Assembly: GCA_040389065.1 (NCBI GenBank)
Contig: JAZKAR010000017.1
Span: 21,555-85,554 of the forward strand
Source: JAZKAR01 sp040389065
GTDB lineage: Bacteria; Pseudomonadota; Gammaproteobacteria; Burkholderiales; Casimicrobiaceae
Length of the DNA: 64,000 bases
Direction of reading: 5' to 3'
Position numbers and translations under genes: made by a program. The notes under the pieces were generated by a model that saw only the letters and a list, made by a program, of their open reading frames with translations, searched no databases and was not told the origin of the DNA. This document shows, piece after piece, positions 28,640-38,300 of the stretch. How positions within the stretch are numbered: position 1 is the stretch's first letter; the number at the start of each line of letters is the position of its first letter.

Positions 28640-29382
28640 GTTTTGAAGCTCGCGTAAAAGCAACGCAAGACTTAATTCGTGAAGCAGGTGCACATGCACC
28701 TGTTTCGCTCGCCTTGAGCTTAGGCGTTGAAGATATGGTACTGCTTGATTTTATTCATTCTTACAACCAAACGCTTTCTGCACCCCAGGCGGGAGTCGAT
28801 GCCCCTGCCCTTTCAGCACCGAATCCAAGTGCAAAAATAGAAGCATTTGTATTAGATACAGGGCGCTTACATGAAGAGAGTTATACGCTGCTTGCAAGCC
28901 TTTCAACACGTTATCCTAAAGTTAAAATTCGCGTATTTTTTCCTCAGGCAGCGGCTATTGAACAGTTTGTTAGGCTCAATGGAATTAACGGTTTTTATGA
29001 AAGCATAGGCCAGCGTAAAGGCTGTTGTGAAATACGTAAAGTGGAGCCTCTACGCCGTGCGCTTGCGCCATTAAAAGCATGGATTACGGGTTTACGCAGA
29101 GAGCAATCACCTACTCGACAAGATTTAAGCACGAAAGAAGACGATACAAGCTTTGGTTTATTAAAATTTAATCCATTGCTCGATTGGTCAACCGATGATG
29201 TGTGGCGCTATGTACGTGAACATAATGTTCCTACCAATGCGCTGCATGATCAAGGGTATCCTAGTATTGGCTGTGCGCCTTGCACACGGGCCATTCAACC
29301 AGGCGAAGATATACGGGCAGGCCGTTGGTGGTGGGAATCTGCAGATCAGAAAGAGTGCGGACTCCACGCTCAACCTAAATAG
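28636..29382 (+). CDS. cysH: Adenylyl-sulfate reductase (APS reductase type)
   Basis: Thioredoxin-dependent reductase giving sulfite. The iron-sulfur cysteine motifs GCCEIRK, GCAPC and the terminal KECGLH are present; the Cys-Cys...Cys-x-x-Cys pattern marks the 4Fe-4S, APS-using type rather than the PAPS-using enterobacterial type, so no APS kinase (CysC) is needed. Other motifs: SLGVEDMVLLDF, VLDTGRLHEE, GLRREQSPTR. 248 residues. ATGA overlap with cysI shows translational coupling. An Ala/Pro-rich insert lies near residues 45-65. Confidence 0.93.
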   Translation: MSFEARVKATQDLIREAGAHAPVSLALSLGVEDMVLLDFIHSYNQTLSAPQAGVDAPALSAPNPSAKIEAFVLDTGRLHEESYTLLASLSTRYPKVKIRVFFPQAAAIEQFVRLNGINGFYESIGQRKGCCEIRKVEPLRRALAPLKAWITGLRREQSPTRQDLSTKEDDTSFGLLKFNPLLDWSTDDVWRYVREHNVPTNALHDQGYPSIGCAPCTRAIQPGEDIRAGRWWWESADQKECGLHAQPK

Positions 29383-29556
29383 GAGAGTCACATTGAGGTT
29401 CGGCGCTGAGCCCTTACTGCAGAATGTCTGCGCTTATAGCCAGCCTCTTATGGCCTTGTTAATCCTCAGCGACTGTAACGGCCCACTTTAAAAAAGTTAG
29501 AATGTATAGCAACACACTATAGCAACAAAAATGCGCTAGAAAGGCATGACGAAGAA

Positions 29557-30456
29557 ATGGAACATCACGATCACCTCCAACGACTTGAAGCAGAAGCTAT
29601 TCACATTCTTAGAGAAACTGCTGCTGAATGTAAACGCCCAGTTATGTTGTTTTCCGGCGGAAAAGACTCTGTTGTTATGCTGCGCTTAGCTGAAAAAGCC
29701 TTTCGGCCCTGTCGTTTTCCTTTTCCATTAATGCATATTGATACCGCACACAATTTTCCTGAAGTCATTACATTCAGAGATTACCGCGCCAATCAATTAG
29801 GTGAGCGTTTAATTGTTCGTTCGCTAGAAGATAGTATTAAACGTGGCTCCATTCTTCTGAAGCATCCGCTTCAAAGCCGAAATGTATTTCAATCGGTGAC
29901 ACTGTTAGAAGCCATTGAAGAATTTAAATTTGATGCCTTGATTGGCGGCGCGCGACGCGATGAAGAAAAAGCACGTGCAAAAGAACGTATTTTTTCTTTC
30001 CGTGATGATTTTGGTCAATGGGATCCTAAAAACCAGCGCCCTGAATTATGGCACTTATATAATCCCTATGTTCACGATGGCGAACACATGCGTGTTTTTC
30101 CCATTTCTAACTGGACAGAAATGGATGTGTGGACGTATATCAAAAAAGAAAAATTAGAACTCCCCTCTTTATATTTTGCCCATAAGCGCCCTATTGCAAT
30201 TCGCAATGGTTTAGCCGCACCCATTACACATCTTTTACCTGCAAAAGAAGGAGAAGTGGTCGAAGAACGTATGGTACGATTTAGAACCATTGGCGATGCC
30301 ACCTGTACAGCAGCAGTAGAATCAGAAGCAACTACGCTCGATGCTATTTTGCTAGAAACTGCCAATACGCGCATTACAGAACGCGGCGCTACCCGTTTAG
30401 ATGATCAAACCTCTGAAGCCTCGATGGAGCTTAGAAAAAAAGAAGGTTATTTCTAA
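29557..30456 (+). CDS. cysD: Sulfate adenylyltransferase subunit 2
   Basis: ATP sulfurylase small subunit, making APS from sulfate and ATP. PP-loop FSGGKDSVVMLRLAEKAF, IGGARRDEEKARAKERIFSFRD and the C-terminal SMELRKKEGYF are all canonical; 299 residues. It needs the GTPase subunit CysN for activity, but the next gene is nhaA and no cysN is in the window. It sits 174 bases after cysH. A MITE is inserted exactly at its stop codon: the 5-base target duplication TCTAA contains the TAA. Confidence 0.95.
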   Translation: MEHHDHLQRLEAEAIHILRETAAECKRPVMLFSGGKDSVVMLRLAEKAFRPCRFPFPLMHIDTAHNFPEVITFRDYRANQLGERLIVRSLEDSIKRGSILLKHPLQSRNVFQSVTLLEAIEEFKFDALIGGARRDEEKARAKERIFSFRDDFGQWDPKNQRPELWHLYNPYVHDGEHMRVFPISNWTEMDVWTYIKKEKLELPSLYFAHKRPIAIRNGLAAPITHLLPAKEGEVVEERMVRFRTIGDATCTAAVESEATTLDAILLETANTRITERGATRLDDQTSEASMELRKKEGYF

Positions 30457-30587
30457 TAGAAATTACGCAGTTGATTCTCTCTGCGTGGGACGCCCCGCAT
30501 GTTAGCAACTTGCCGTACTGCGTGTACTGTCTGCGTTGCTATGCGGGGCATCCCATGCCTTGATAGAATCCAACTGCGTAATTTCTA
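30457..30587. mobile_element. Intergenic MITE, intact 131-bp copy
   Basis: Perfect 17-base terminal inverted repeats TAGAAATTACGCAGTTG (30457-30473) and CAACTGCGTAATTTCTA (30571-30587). Flanked by a perfect 5-base direct repeat TCTAA (30452-30456 and 30588-30592), a target-site duplication that includes the cysD stop codon. Inner arms GGGACGCCCCGCATG and GCATGCGGGG-type segments pair as well, so a transcript would fold into a long hairpin. No ORF inside. Orientation is opposite to the copy at 41299. Confidence 0.9.
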
Positions 30588-30651
30588 TCTAAAAAACCTT
30601 TACATCGGCACTGTCTTTTCGCCTCAATAAAGATTTTTAGGACGTACTATT

Positions 30652-32025
30652 ATGAATAATAAAAAACGTTACCCCCTAAAAAATTTATTCGGGCGCATTC
30701 TCTCCCCTTTTGAAAATTTTCTCCACAGCACCACTTCTGGCGGCCTTGTATTAATTGGCACTACGCTTCTTGCCTTGCTATTGGCTACAGTGATGGGTAA
30801 CGCTACATTTCATCATTTTTGGAATCAATCATTTGCACTTTCAGTAGAAAATGCGTTTGAACTTAAGCTTTCTTGGCACCACTGGGTAAATGATGGGCTG
30901 ATGACTCTCTTCTTTTTACTAGTAGGTCTCGAACTCAAGCGTGAAATTTTAGTGGGCGAACTAGCTTCATTAAAAGATGCAGCCTTACCCGTTATTGCAG
31001 CCTTGGGTGGCATGATTGTGCCAGCACTTATTTATACTGGCTTTAACCCTCTTGGCACTGCAACTGCTTCAGGGTGGGGCATTCCTATGGCTACTGATAT
31101 TGCTTTTGCCATCGGAATTCTTGTTTTATTGGGCGAGCGTATTCCTAAAAACCTGATCATTTTTTTAACAGCGTTAGCGATTGCCGATGATTTAGGCGCG
31201 GTTTTGGTGATTGCGTTGTTTTATACCTCCCATGTAAATTTATATGCGCTAGGAATAGCAGGCGCTTTATTTGTAGGTTTAATGCTATTGAACCAAGGGG
31301 GTATTCGCCGTTCTTTACCCTATACCGTAATCGGCATTTTGCTTTGGTATGCTTTACTAACCTCAGGTATTCATGCCACGCTGGCAGGTATTTTAATTGC
31401 CATGGCTATTCCTGCCCTCTCAACATATCAACCTAAGCAATTCCAACAACGCATCAGTGAATTAAGCGATGCTTTTGCCGAAGAGCAACATGAAGATACG
31501 TCTCATGATGCCCTCAGCAATCATCGCATGGCCTCAATTGCTGGTGCAATGGAGCGTACAGCAGAAGCCGTGCAAAGCCCTCTTCAACGTATGGAACACA
31601 CCCTAAGCCCATGGGTTACCTTTTTGATTATTCCTATCTTTGCACTATCGAATGCCGGTATTGATTTAAGCGCTATCGAATGGGAAAAAGCACTTGCACA
31701 GCCTATTACATTGGGTGTTACATTTGGATTAGTCATTGGGAAATTTTTAGGTATCAGTGTTTTTTCCTGGTTAGCTATCCAATTTGGTGTAGGGCGCTTA
31801 CCCAATGGGGTCAATTGGAAACACTTATTAGGTGCAGCTTGGCTAGGAGGCATTGGCTTCACAATGTCGCTATTTATTGGGCAGCTTGCGTTTAATGATC
31901 CCATTCATATTGAAGAAGCCAAACTGGGTATCTTGCTTGCATCTATTGCTTCTGCTTTACTTGGCGTGGCATGGTTATATATATTCTCCGATAAGGGAGA
32001 GCCTAATGCACGGACAATTCATTAA
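30652..32025 (+). CDS. nhaA: Na+/H+ antiporter NhaA
   Basis: Inner-membrane sodium/proton exchanger of 457 residues with about 12 helices. The paired aspartates of the ion site are in ALAIADDLGAVLVIALF, and GWGIPMATDIAFAIGIL plus GVGRLPNGVNWKHLLGAAWLGGIGFTMSLFI are family hallmarks. A hydrophilic loop near residues 260-310 is longer than in E. coli. A stand-alone gene preceded by the MITE. It helps in salty or alkaline habitats. Confidence 0.95.
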   Translation: MNNKKRYPLKNLFGRILSPFENFLHSTTSGGLVLIGTTLLALLLATVMGNATFHHFWNQSFALSVENAFELKLSWHHWVNDGLMTLFFLLVGLELKREILVGELASLKDAALPVIAALGGMIVPALIYTGFNPLGTATASGWGIPMATDIAFAIGILVLLGERIPKNLIIFLTALAIADDLGAVLVIALFYTSHVNLYALGIAGALFVGLMLLNQGGIRRSLPYTVIGILLWYALLTSGIHATLAGILIAMAIPALSTYQPKQFQQRISELSDAFAEEQHEDTSHDALSNHRMASIAGAMERTAEAVQSPLQRMEHTLSPWVTFLIIPIFALSNAGIDLSAIEWEKALAQPITLGVTFGLVIGKFLGISVFSWLAIQFGVGRLPNGVNWKHLLGAAWLGGIGFTMSLFIGQLAFNDPIHIEEAKLGILLASIASALLGVAWLYIFSDKGEPNARTIH

Positions 32026-32359
32026 CATCTCTATATTAACGCAGCTATAAAAAAATTTTCCATGGTTTGTTATCATTGCACCTAATCATATTTAATAATA
32101 ATTATACATATTATCAATAAAATAACCCCTAACCTATTTCAGTATTATTATTTATAGCTGATCCTCTATTTATTGAGGCATGCTCCTGGACTTTATTTAT
32201 CATATGTACGCTGATCTTGTTGATCAGCAATGACAGGTTTAGCTATAAAAAAATTTATATCTTATTTATATAACGATCAAAATTTTTAAGATTCTCTTTA
32301 GCAAAAATATATTATAAATATAGATACTTACTTATCTAATTTAAATCGAGAATTTAACC
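32026..32359. other. AT-rich intergenic region with small hairpins
   Basis: 334 bases after nhaA, very AT-rich. Contains GCTGATC-TTGTT-GATCAGC (32211-32229), a perfect 7-base stem, and CCTC-TATTTATT-GAGG a little upstream. One may end nhaA transcription, though neither has a T run. The promoter for the small-protein operon should lie at the right end. Confidence 0.4.
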
Positions 32360-32488
32360 ATGAATATTTTATATATATTAGGTATCGTTATATGTTTTTT
32401 TGTTTTTATATTCCTCAGTGGAATTTTTTCTTCTATTCCTAAAAATTTTGATGAAAAAAGAAAAAATGTTCCTGGATTTAACGAATAA
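32360..32488 (+). CDS. Small single-span membrane protein
   Basis: A 42-residue reading frame, ATG at 32360. One long hydrophobic helix (about residues 3-26) is followed by a charged tail ending FNE. It lies 16 bases before a second tiny membrane protein and in line with the AIM24 gene, so the three look like one operon. Family not recognised; the coding call rests on the hydrophobic pattern and operon-like spacing. Confidence 0.5.
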   Translation: MNILYILGIVICFFVFIFLSGIFSSIPKNFDEKRKNVPGFNE

Positions 32489-32504
32489 TTACTAGGGAAT
32501 AATC

Positions 32505-32657
32505 ATGGTTGATTTATTTTTTTCAGGCCTAGCACTCGCTGTATTGATTTATAGTATTTTTGATTTCTTTATGCATTATACTGCAAAAAAACGAGGTTCC
32601 CCACCGTCAATAAATCAAATTTATAATCACAAACGCTTTCATTCAATTAAAAAATAG
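32505..32657 (+). CDS. Small membrane protein with basic tail
   Basis: A 50-residue frame with an N-terminal hydrophobic segment (LFFSGLALAVLIYSIFDFFM) and a basic, His-rich C-terminus (KKRGSPPS...HKRFHSIKK), so probably the tail is cytoplasmic. TAGGG lies just before the ATG. It ends 12 bases before the AIM24 gene. Not recognised. Confidence 0.5.
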   Translation: MVDLFFSGLALAVLIYSIFDFFMHYTAKKRGSPPSINQIYNHKRFHSIKK

Positions 32658-32669
32658 CATTATAAAATC

Positions 32670-33359
32670 ATGTCACATTTTGAAATTCTTGAAAAGGTTG
32701 ATCCCTGTTTAAAAGTATATTTAAATAAAGGAGAAAGTTGTTATTGTGCTTCAGGCCGTACAGTTATGATGGATGCAACACTTGACTTAAAAGGTCAATT
32801 AAAAGGAAATATTCCTAAAACCCTATTTAGAAAAATGCTTACCCCTACTTCCTTTTTTTTCCAAAATATCGTAGCCCAACGCGGTGCAGGCGAGTGTTTA
32901 ATAGCACCATTATCACCTGGCAGCTTATATGTAATTGATATCGGTGAAAATCAATATAGTGTAGTTGGATCAGCTTTTTTAGCAGCCTCAAGTCAAGCTC
33001 GTGTAAGTGCTGTTTTTCAAGATATAGATAAAGCTTTTCTTGCCAGCACGGGTGGGTTTTTTATCTTAGAAACAGAAGGGTTAGGTCAAATAACAGTAGC
33101 TGGTTACGGCTCATTGCATGAAATACAAGTTACCCCGGGTCACCCATTGATTATGCACAATGAGCATGTTATTGCCTGGGAAGATACCGTAGACTTTTCT
33201 ATTTCACTTTCTACAACAGAAGATAGTTTTTTTAGAAATGTAGTCAATAATTATCTTGCAGGAGCTGGCTTTGTTTTACGATTTTCAGGATATGGAAAAA
33301 TTATTGTTTGTTCACGGAGTCGTGAAAATCTATCATTATGGGTTCAAGGAAAAACATGA
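32670..33359 (+). CDS. AIM24/TIGR00266 family protein
   Basis: A 229-residue soluble beta-sandwich protein. Features of the family: repeated short strands with GAGECLIAPLSPGSLYVIDI, VGSAFLAAS, ILETEGLGQITVAGYGS and HNEHVIAWEDTVDF. Family members are found from bacteria to mitochondria (Aim24) and have no settled biochemical role. It ends one base before recD, which is on the opposite strand, so the two genes converge with no room for a terminator. Confidence 0.85.
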   Translation: MSHFEILEKVDPCLKVYLNKGESCYCASGRTVMMDATLDLKGQLKGNIPKTLFRKMLTPTSFFFQNIVAQRGAGECLIAPLSPGSLYVIDIGENQYSVVGSAFLAASSQARVSAVFQDIDKAFLASTGGFFILETEGLGQITVAGYGSLHEIQVTPGHPLIMHNEHVIAWEDTVDFSISLSTTEDSFFRNVVNNYLAGAGFVLRFSGYGKIIVCSRSRENLSLWVQGKT

Positions 33360-33360
33360 T

Positions 33361-35337
33361 CTATTTTAAAAAACTATCATCTTTCTTCAATGCATCCGCC
33401 AGCCCAGAATATCGCACTGGCGCACTTTCGATCGCTGCTACTAATAGTAATGCTTCACCCCAAATTTCAATTTTCTTTTTCGCACGGGTAATGCCGGTAT
33501 AAATTAAATTACGCGATAACAATGCCGTTTTGCGTGGCGGCAGCACCAGCGCTACAGTATTAAATTCTGAGCCTTGCGATTTATGTACAGTCATTGCAAA
33601 TGCGGTGGTGTAGGCTGGTAAACGTGCAGGACTCATCCAACGCAATTGTTGCCCTTCTGTTTCGAAAACAACTTTAAGCTCGCCTTCATATTCTAAAAAT
33701 AAACCAATATCGCCATTAAAAATGTTCAAGGCATAATCGTTTTCTGTCACCATAATAGGGCGGCCTGCATAAGCAGCATATGCTGAATAATCTTTAGTAT
33801 GCGCTTTCTCCCCAGAAGACAAAAGCGTCTTAAAATACTGCTTCGATTTGAAGTACGCTTCAATTTTATCGTTTAATTGATGTACTCCGTATTCGCCTTT
33901 TCGGTGTGCAGCCAATACCCGAAAATCTAAAAATGCTTTAAAGGCAGCCACAGCATCATGGGCATGTACAGCTAACCAATACTCTTTAAACCCTTCGCCT
34001 ACCCGCTCTAAAAATTGTTGCATTAAAAAAGCAGGTGCCTCAAGACCTGCCTTCAACTTACCATCAGGCACTCTCTTTTTAGCCAAATGTGATTCATCCA
34101 TTAATACGATATCTGCATACTGTTCAGAACGAAGCAATGCCACTGCCTCTATGCCTTTTCCCGCATTAGTTAACTGAGCTAACTGACCAATACCTGGTTG
34201 AGCACCAAAACGAAAACTATAACTTAGCTCCATGATCGTGGAACTCATTTTTGAAGGCGGGTGTTGGCTCACAGGCAAATCCACACCTGTAATGGCGTGA
34301 ATAGCGTTTACTGTTGCCTGATCATACGCTTTTAAACTGCATAACTGACCAAATACCGCACCTGCCTCAACTGAATCTAATTGATCTTGATCACCTAATA
34401 GAATTAATCGGCTATGTTCTGGCAAGGCATCAACTACTTTTGCCATCAGCGCCAGATCAATCATTGAAGCTTCATCAATCACAAGCACATCTAAGGGCAA
34501 AGGATGTTGAGCATCGTGGTAAAAACGTTGCGAGTTCTGCCGGGTTTTGAGCAAACGATGCAAGGTACTGGCTGTTTCAGGAATACTCTTTGCAATCGCT
34601 TCAGACAAACCTAATGAAGGTTTACGGTCTCGAATCGATTCACTCATACGCGCGGCGGCTTTTCCGGTAGGCGCTGCAAGTAAAATATTGAGCTTGCCCT
34701 CGTACAAATATTGCAAAGCAGCTAGTAACTTCACTACCGTCGTGGTTTTGCCAGTTCCTGGGCCGCCTGTAATAATACAAAGGCGCTGTATTGCTGCACT
34801 GGCGGCAGCTACCTTTTGCCAATCAGGTGTTTGCTGAGATTGCTGGTTTTTTTGAGATCCATCAGTAAATAAACGGTTTAACTCTTCACGCAATGCCCCT
34901 ATCGGCAAATCATTTACCGGAGAACGAACAATATTGAGAAGTTTTTGAGCTAAGCGTTGCTCATATAGCCAGTAGCGTGTGAAATAGAAACGATGCGAGT
35001 TATCTAAAATAAAAGGCTTATAATCTCCTGGCCTACCCACTGCTGCATACGCATAGAGTTCACTTTGCCACTGCCTTAAAGAAGGCAAGTGCTGCCCTTT
35101 ATAAAAATGCCCGGCCCATTTATCTAACTGCAAACAAACATGCCCTTCATTCAGCGCTAGGGTACTTAATTCAATGGCTAACTTTACCGAAGGCAAAAGC
35201 TCGCCATGTAAGCGTGTTAATGTACGCAGTAATTCGAGGCTAAGGTACTCTTTTTCAGCCTCGCCTGATGCTGTACTCGTAGCACCTAATTTTGCTGCCC
35301 CTGCCTTATTCACTATCCCCTCAGATTCGCTAGGCAT
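33361..35337 (-). CDS. recD: RecBCD helicase subunit RecD
   Basis: 5'-3' DNA helicase subunit. Walker A ITGGPGTGKTTTV (near residue 190), Walker B LVIDEASMIDL, then helicase motifs AMTVHKSQGSEF and LIYTGITRAKKKIEIWG. Start: ATG at 35337, eight bases after GGAGG and overlapping the recB stop by eight bases; a GTG at 35352 is possible but less likely. 658 residues, slightly longer than E. coli (608). Confidence 0.94.
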   Translation of the reverse strand: MPSESEGIVNKAGAAKLGATSTASGEAEKEYLSLELLRTLTRLHGELLPSVKLAIELSTLALNEGHVCLQLDKWAGHFYKGQHLPSLRQWQSELYAYAAVGRPGDYKPFILDNSHRFYFTRYWLYEQRLAQKLLNIVRSPVNDLPIGALREELNRLFTDGSQKNQQSQQTPDWQKVAAASAAIQRLCIITGGPGTGKTTTVVKLLAALQYLYEGKLNILLAAPTGKAAARMSESIRDRKPSLGLSEAIAKSIPETASTLHRLLKTRQNSQRFYHDAQHPLPLDVLVIDEASMIDLALMAKVVDALPEHSRLILLGDQDQLDSVEAGAVFGQLCSLKAYDQATVNAIHAITGVDLPVSQHPPSKMSSTIMELSYSFRFGAQPGIGQLAQLTNAGKGIEAVALLRSEQYADIVLMDESHLAKKRVPDGKLKAGLEAPAFLMQQFLERVGEGFKEYWLAVHAHDAVAAFKAFLDFRVLAAHRKGEYGVHQLNDKIEAYFKSKQYFKTLLSSGEKAHTKDYSAYAAYAGRPIMVTENDYALNIFNGDIGLFLEYEGELKVVFETEGQQLRWMSPARLPAYTTAFAMTVHKSQGSEFNTVALVLPPRKTALLSRNLIYTGITRAKKKIEIWGEALLLVAAIESAPVRYSGLADALKKDDSFLK

Positions 35338-38300
35338 TTGTGGCGCCTCCACTTAATGCATCCGAAAGAGCTTGAATTAACTCAGGTGAAGGATAATCTC
35401 GGTGTACGCCATACTGCCCGCTACGATCCCCCAGCCCTCGTAAAAATAAGTATAAAACACCGCCAAAATGGCTTTCATAGCTGTAATCTGGCAAACGCTC
35501 ACCTAAGTAGCGGTGCACAGCAACGGTATACAAAAGATATTGAAGATAATAATGATGATGCGCGACTGCTTCTTCTAAGGCTTCAGCATGATAATCTTCA
35601 AGCTGATTCCCCAAATGATTCGTTTTATAATCGAGAACATAAAAGCGATCATTGGCTTGAATAATTAAATCAATATAGCCTCTTAAAAAACCTTGCAGTG
35701 TTTCAAAATCAAGCAGCCTGGCAGCTTCAACATAGTGAGGCGATACCCCATAATCAGAGTGAGATAACACCTCTATGATGGCATCGACCGACAACGCAGA
35801 AACGGGAAATGTAAATTCCATTTCCGCCAAGCGCTGTTTTTTAGGGACCGTCATTAATTGTATTGATTCGCTTTGATCGGGCATTAATTCACAATACACC
35901 GTATTTTCAACCAGTTCAGCTAATACAGGATGCCAATGCTCTTTTAACCCTGATTTTTTGCTTTCACGCTCAATAATGGCGGCGAGATCAGCCGAATCAT
36001 CTAATGCACGATCACCGCTCCAGTTCCAACATTCTAAAATGTTATGAACACAGGTTCCCGCTACGCTGGCTTTGATTTCACGTAAGGGATAGTTAAAAAT
36101 ACTAGGGCTGTTACTTTGAGGTTCGCTTTGAATGTCGTCTTCTGCCTTTTCATCTACGCCATTTACGAATGGCTCAAAGTCTTCAATGTTTTCTGCAGAA
36201 AAAGCAGCCCCCTCCACAGGCAGTGGCACATCTTCATCACGATCAGGCGCTTCATTCACAGCAACTAATGAAGAAGCTTTTGCCACATACATGGTTTTTG
36301 CCTGCCGTGTTAACCCTGAAAAACTGGCGACTTTCCATCCCCATTTTAATGCGCTGCGCTTAAATACAGCTGGTGCAAGTTGAGGCATGGTTTCACTGGG
36401 TGCAGGTGCTTGGCACCACAATTCTCGTAAAGGATACACACCGATTGCTTTAGTTTTTATCTTAGTTTCAGCATCGATCGTTTCCCCTGCTAGCGCCTGA
36501 ATCTCATCCTCAATAATTTGGCGATCTTTATAACGCACACACCATTGGCGCATTGAACGTATAGGGTCATTGGTCATGGCTTGATCTGGGCATGGGTGCA
36601 GTAACCAACTTAGCGCAGCTGTATGAAAACCTGTTTTTAGCGCATCTCCCATACTCGCCGTATTACCTGTATTACCCTGCGTTTCTTTCGATTCCTCCAG
36701 CACATTAATATTGCCCCATACACAATAGCAGCGATATTTAGCGCGTGTAAGCGCAACGTATAGCAATCGCAAATTTTCTTCCAGTGATTTCTGAGCAGAT
36801 TCGCGCCGATGCTGCAACATGCGCTCACTGCCTACATCTAACCAGGTTTGTTGATCGTAATGCACCAGAATAGCTTCATCGCTATCGCGCAATCGGCTAT
36901 CAAATAAGTACGGACAAAATACAATAGGGTACTCTAGCCCTTTACTGGCATGAATCGTTACAATTTTTACACGTTTCGCATCTGACTCTAAGCGCATTAA
37001 CGTAGCATCACTCTCACTTTGCGTGGAAGGGTCGGCTATTTTTCTGGCTAACCAGCCTAACAATGATTCCATTCCTAACGCGCGCTGGCTCTCAGCTTGG
37101 ATCAACTCAGATAAATGCAGCAGATTCGTTAAGCGGCGTTCGCCATCTGAAAACTGTAATAACCGTTCGGGAACACTTAAGCGCTGGGGTTCAGCCTCTC
37201 TATCCGAATTATCTGTTTTATCTACTTCCAAGGCTATATCTAAGGCCAACACATCGCTTTCAGCACTTAGCCAATCACGAAATACACGCATAAAACCATG
37301 TTGATTCCATAAGGCATGCCATGCCGTAAAATGATCTAAAACTTTCTCCCATTCCTGAGGCATATTCGCAAGATTCACAATACTTTGCATGGAATAGCCC
37401 ATCAGGTCAGTGCTTAGCGCGGTACGAATAAAATCCCAGCGTTTATGAAAAACGATGGCGGTTAATACAGAAAGCAGCTCTCGCGCTTCGAGCGATTCAT
37501 AAACGCTCTCTTGCGTGCGGCGAACACTAGCAACACCTCGGCGTGCCAAGGCATCTTGAATTTTTTTCCCCTTCCACGAATCTTGTACTAAAACTGCAAT
37601 ATCGCCCCCATGAAGCACCCTGCCTTCTAATAAGGCCTTGCCCTGCGAGGAAAGTAATAATAACCGAGCAATTTCATTGGCCACTCCTACTGTTGCTTGT
37701 TCAATGGCTGCATCTTTTTTCCAGCTTTTTTCTTTGGCATCTGCTGGTAAATCAGGTAGTAACAAAAATCGAAAAGGAACCCCATCATCAAGTAATTCAG
37801 GGAACTTTACATCATCACTCGTATCATGAATGATCAACTGATCACGTACCCGTTCTGACGGCTGTACAGGATAAAACGCAATACCAGGATCAATAAATGG
37901 GCAAGATGAATGGCTAAACAACGTATTCACCGCCTCAATTAACCGAGGTGCCGAACGTTGATTTGTACCTAAGGTTTTAACCGCCTCCGTACTCACCAAT
38001 TTCTTTGCATCAAGATACGCCAAAATATCAGCACCGCGAAAAGCATAAATCGACTGTTTCGGATCACCTACATAATATAAAGGCAAGCCTGAATCTGCAT
38101 ACACCGTTTGAAAAATAGACGCTTGAATCGGGTCAGTATCTTGAAACTCATCAATCAACGCTGCACGATAGCGCTTACAAATAAAATCTTTCAGCCCTGC
38201 TAACACAGAGTCAGCAGAATGAGCCGGATAGGCGGAGGCGGCGATTGCCTCTGAGGCATGTTCAACCTGCAAGGCTTTCCATACCTGCATTAATAAATCA

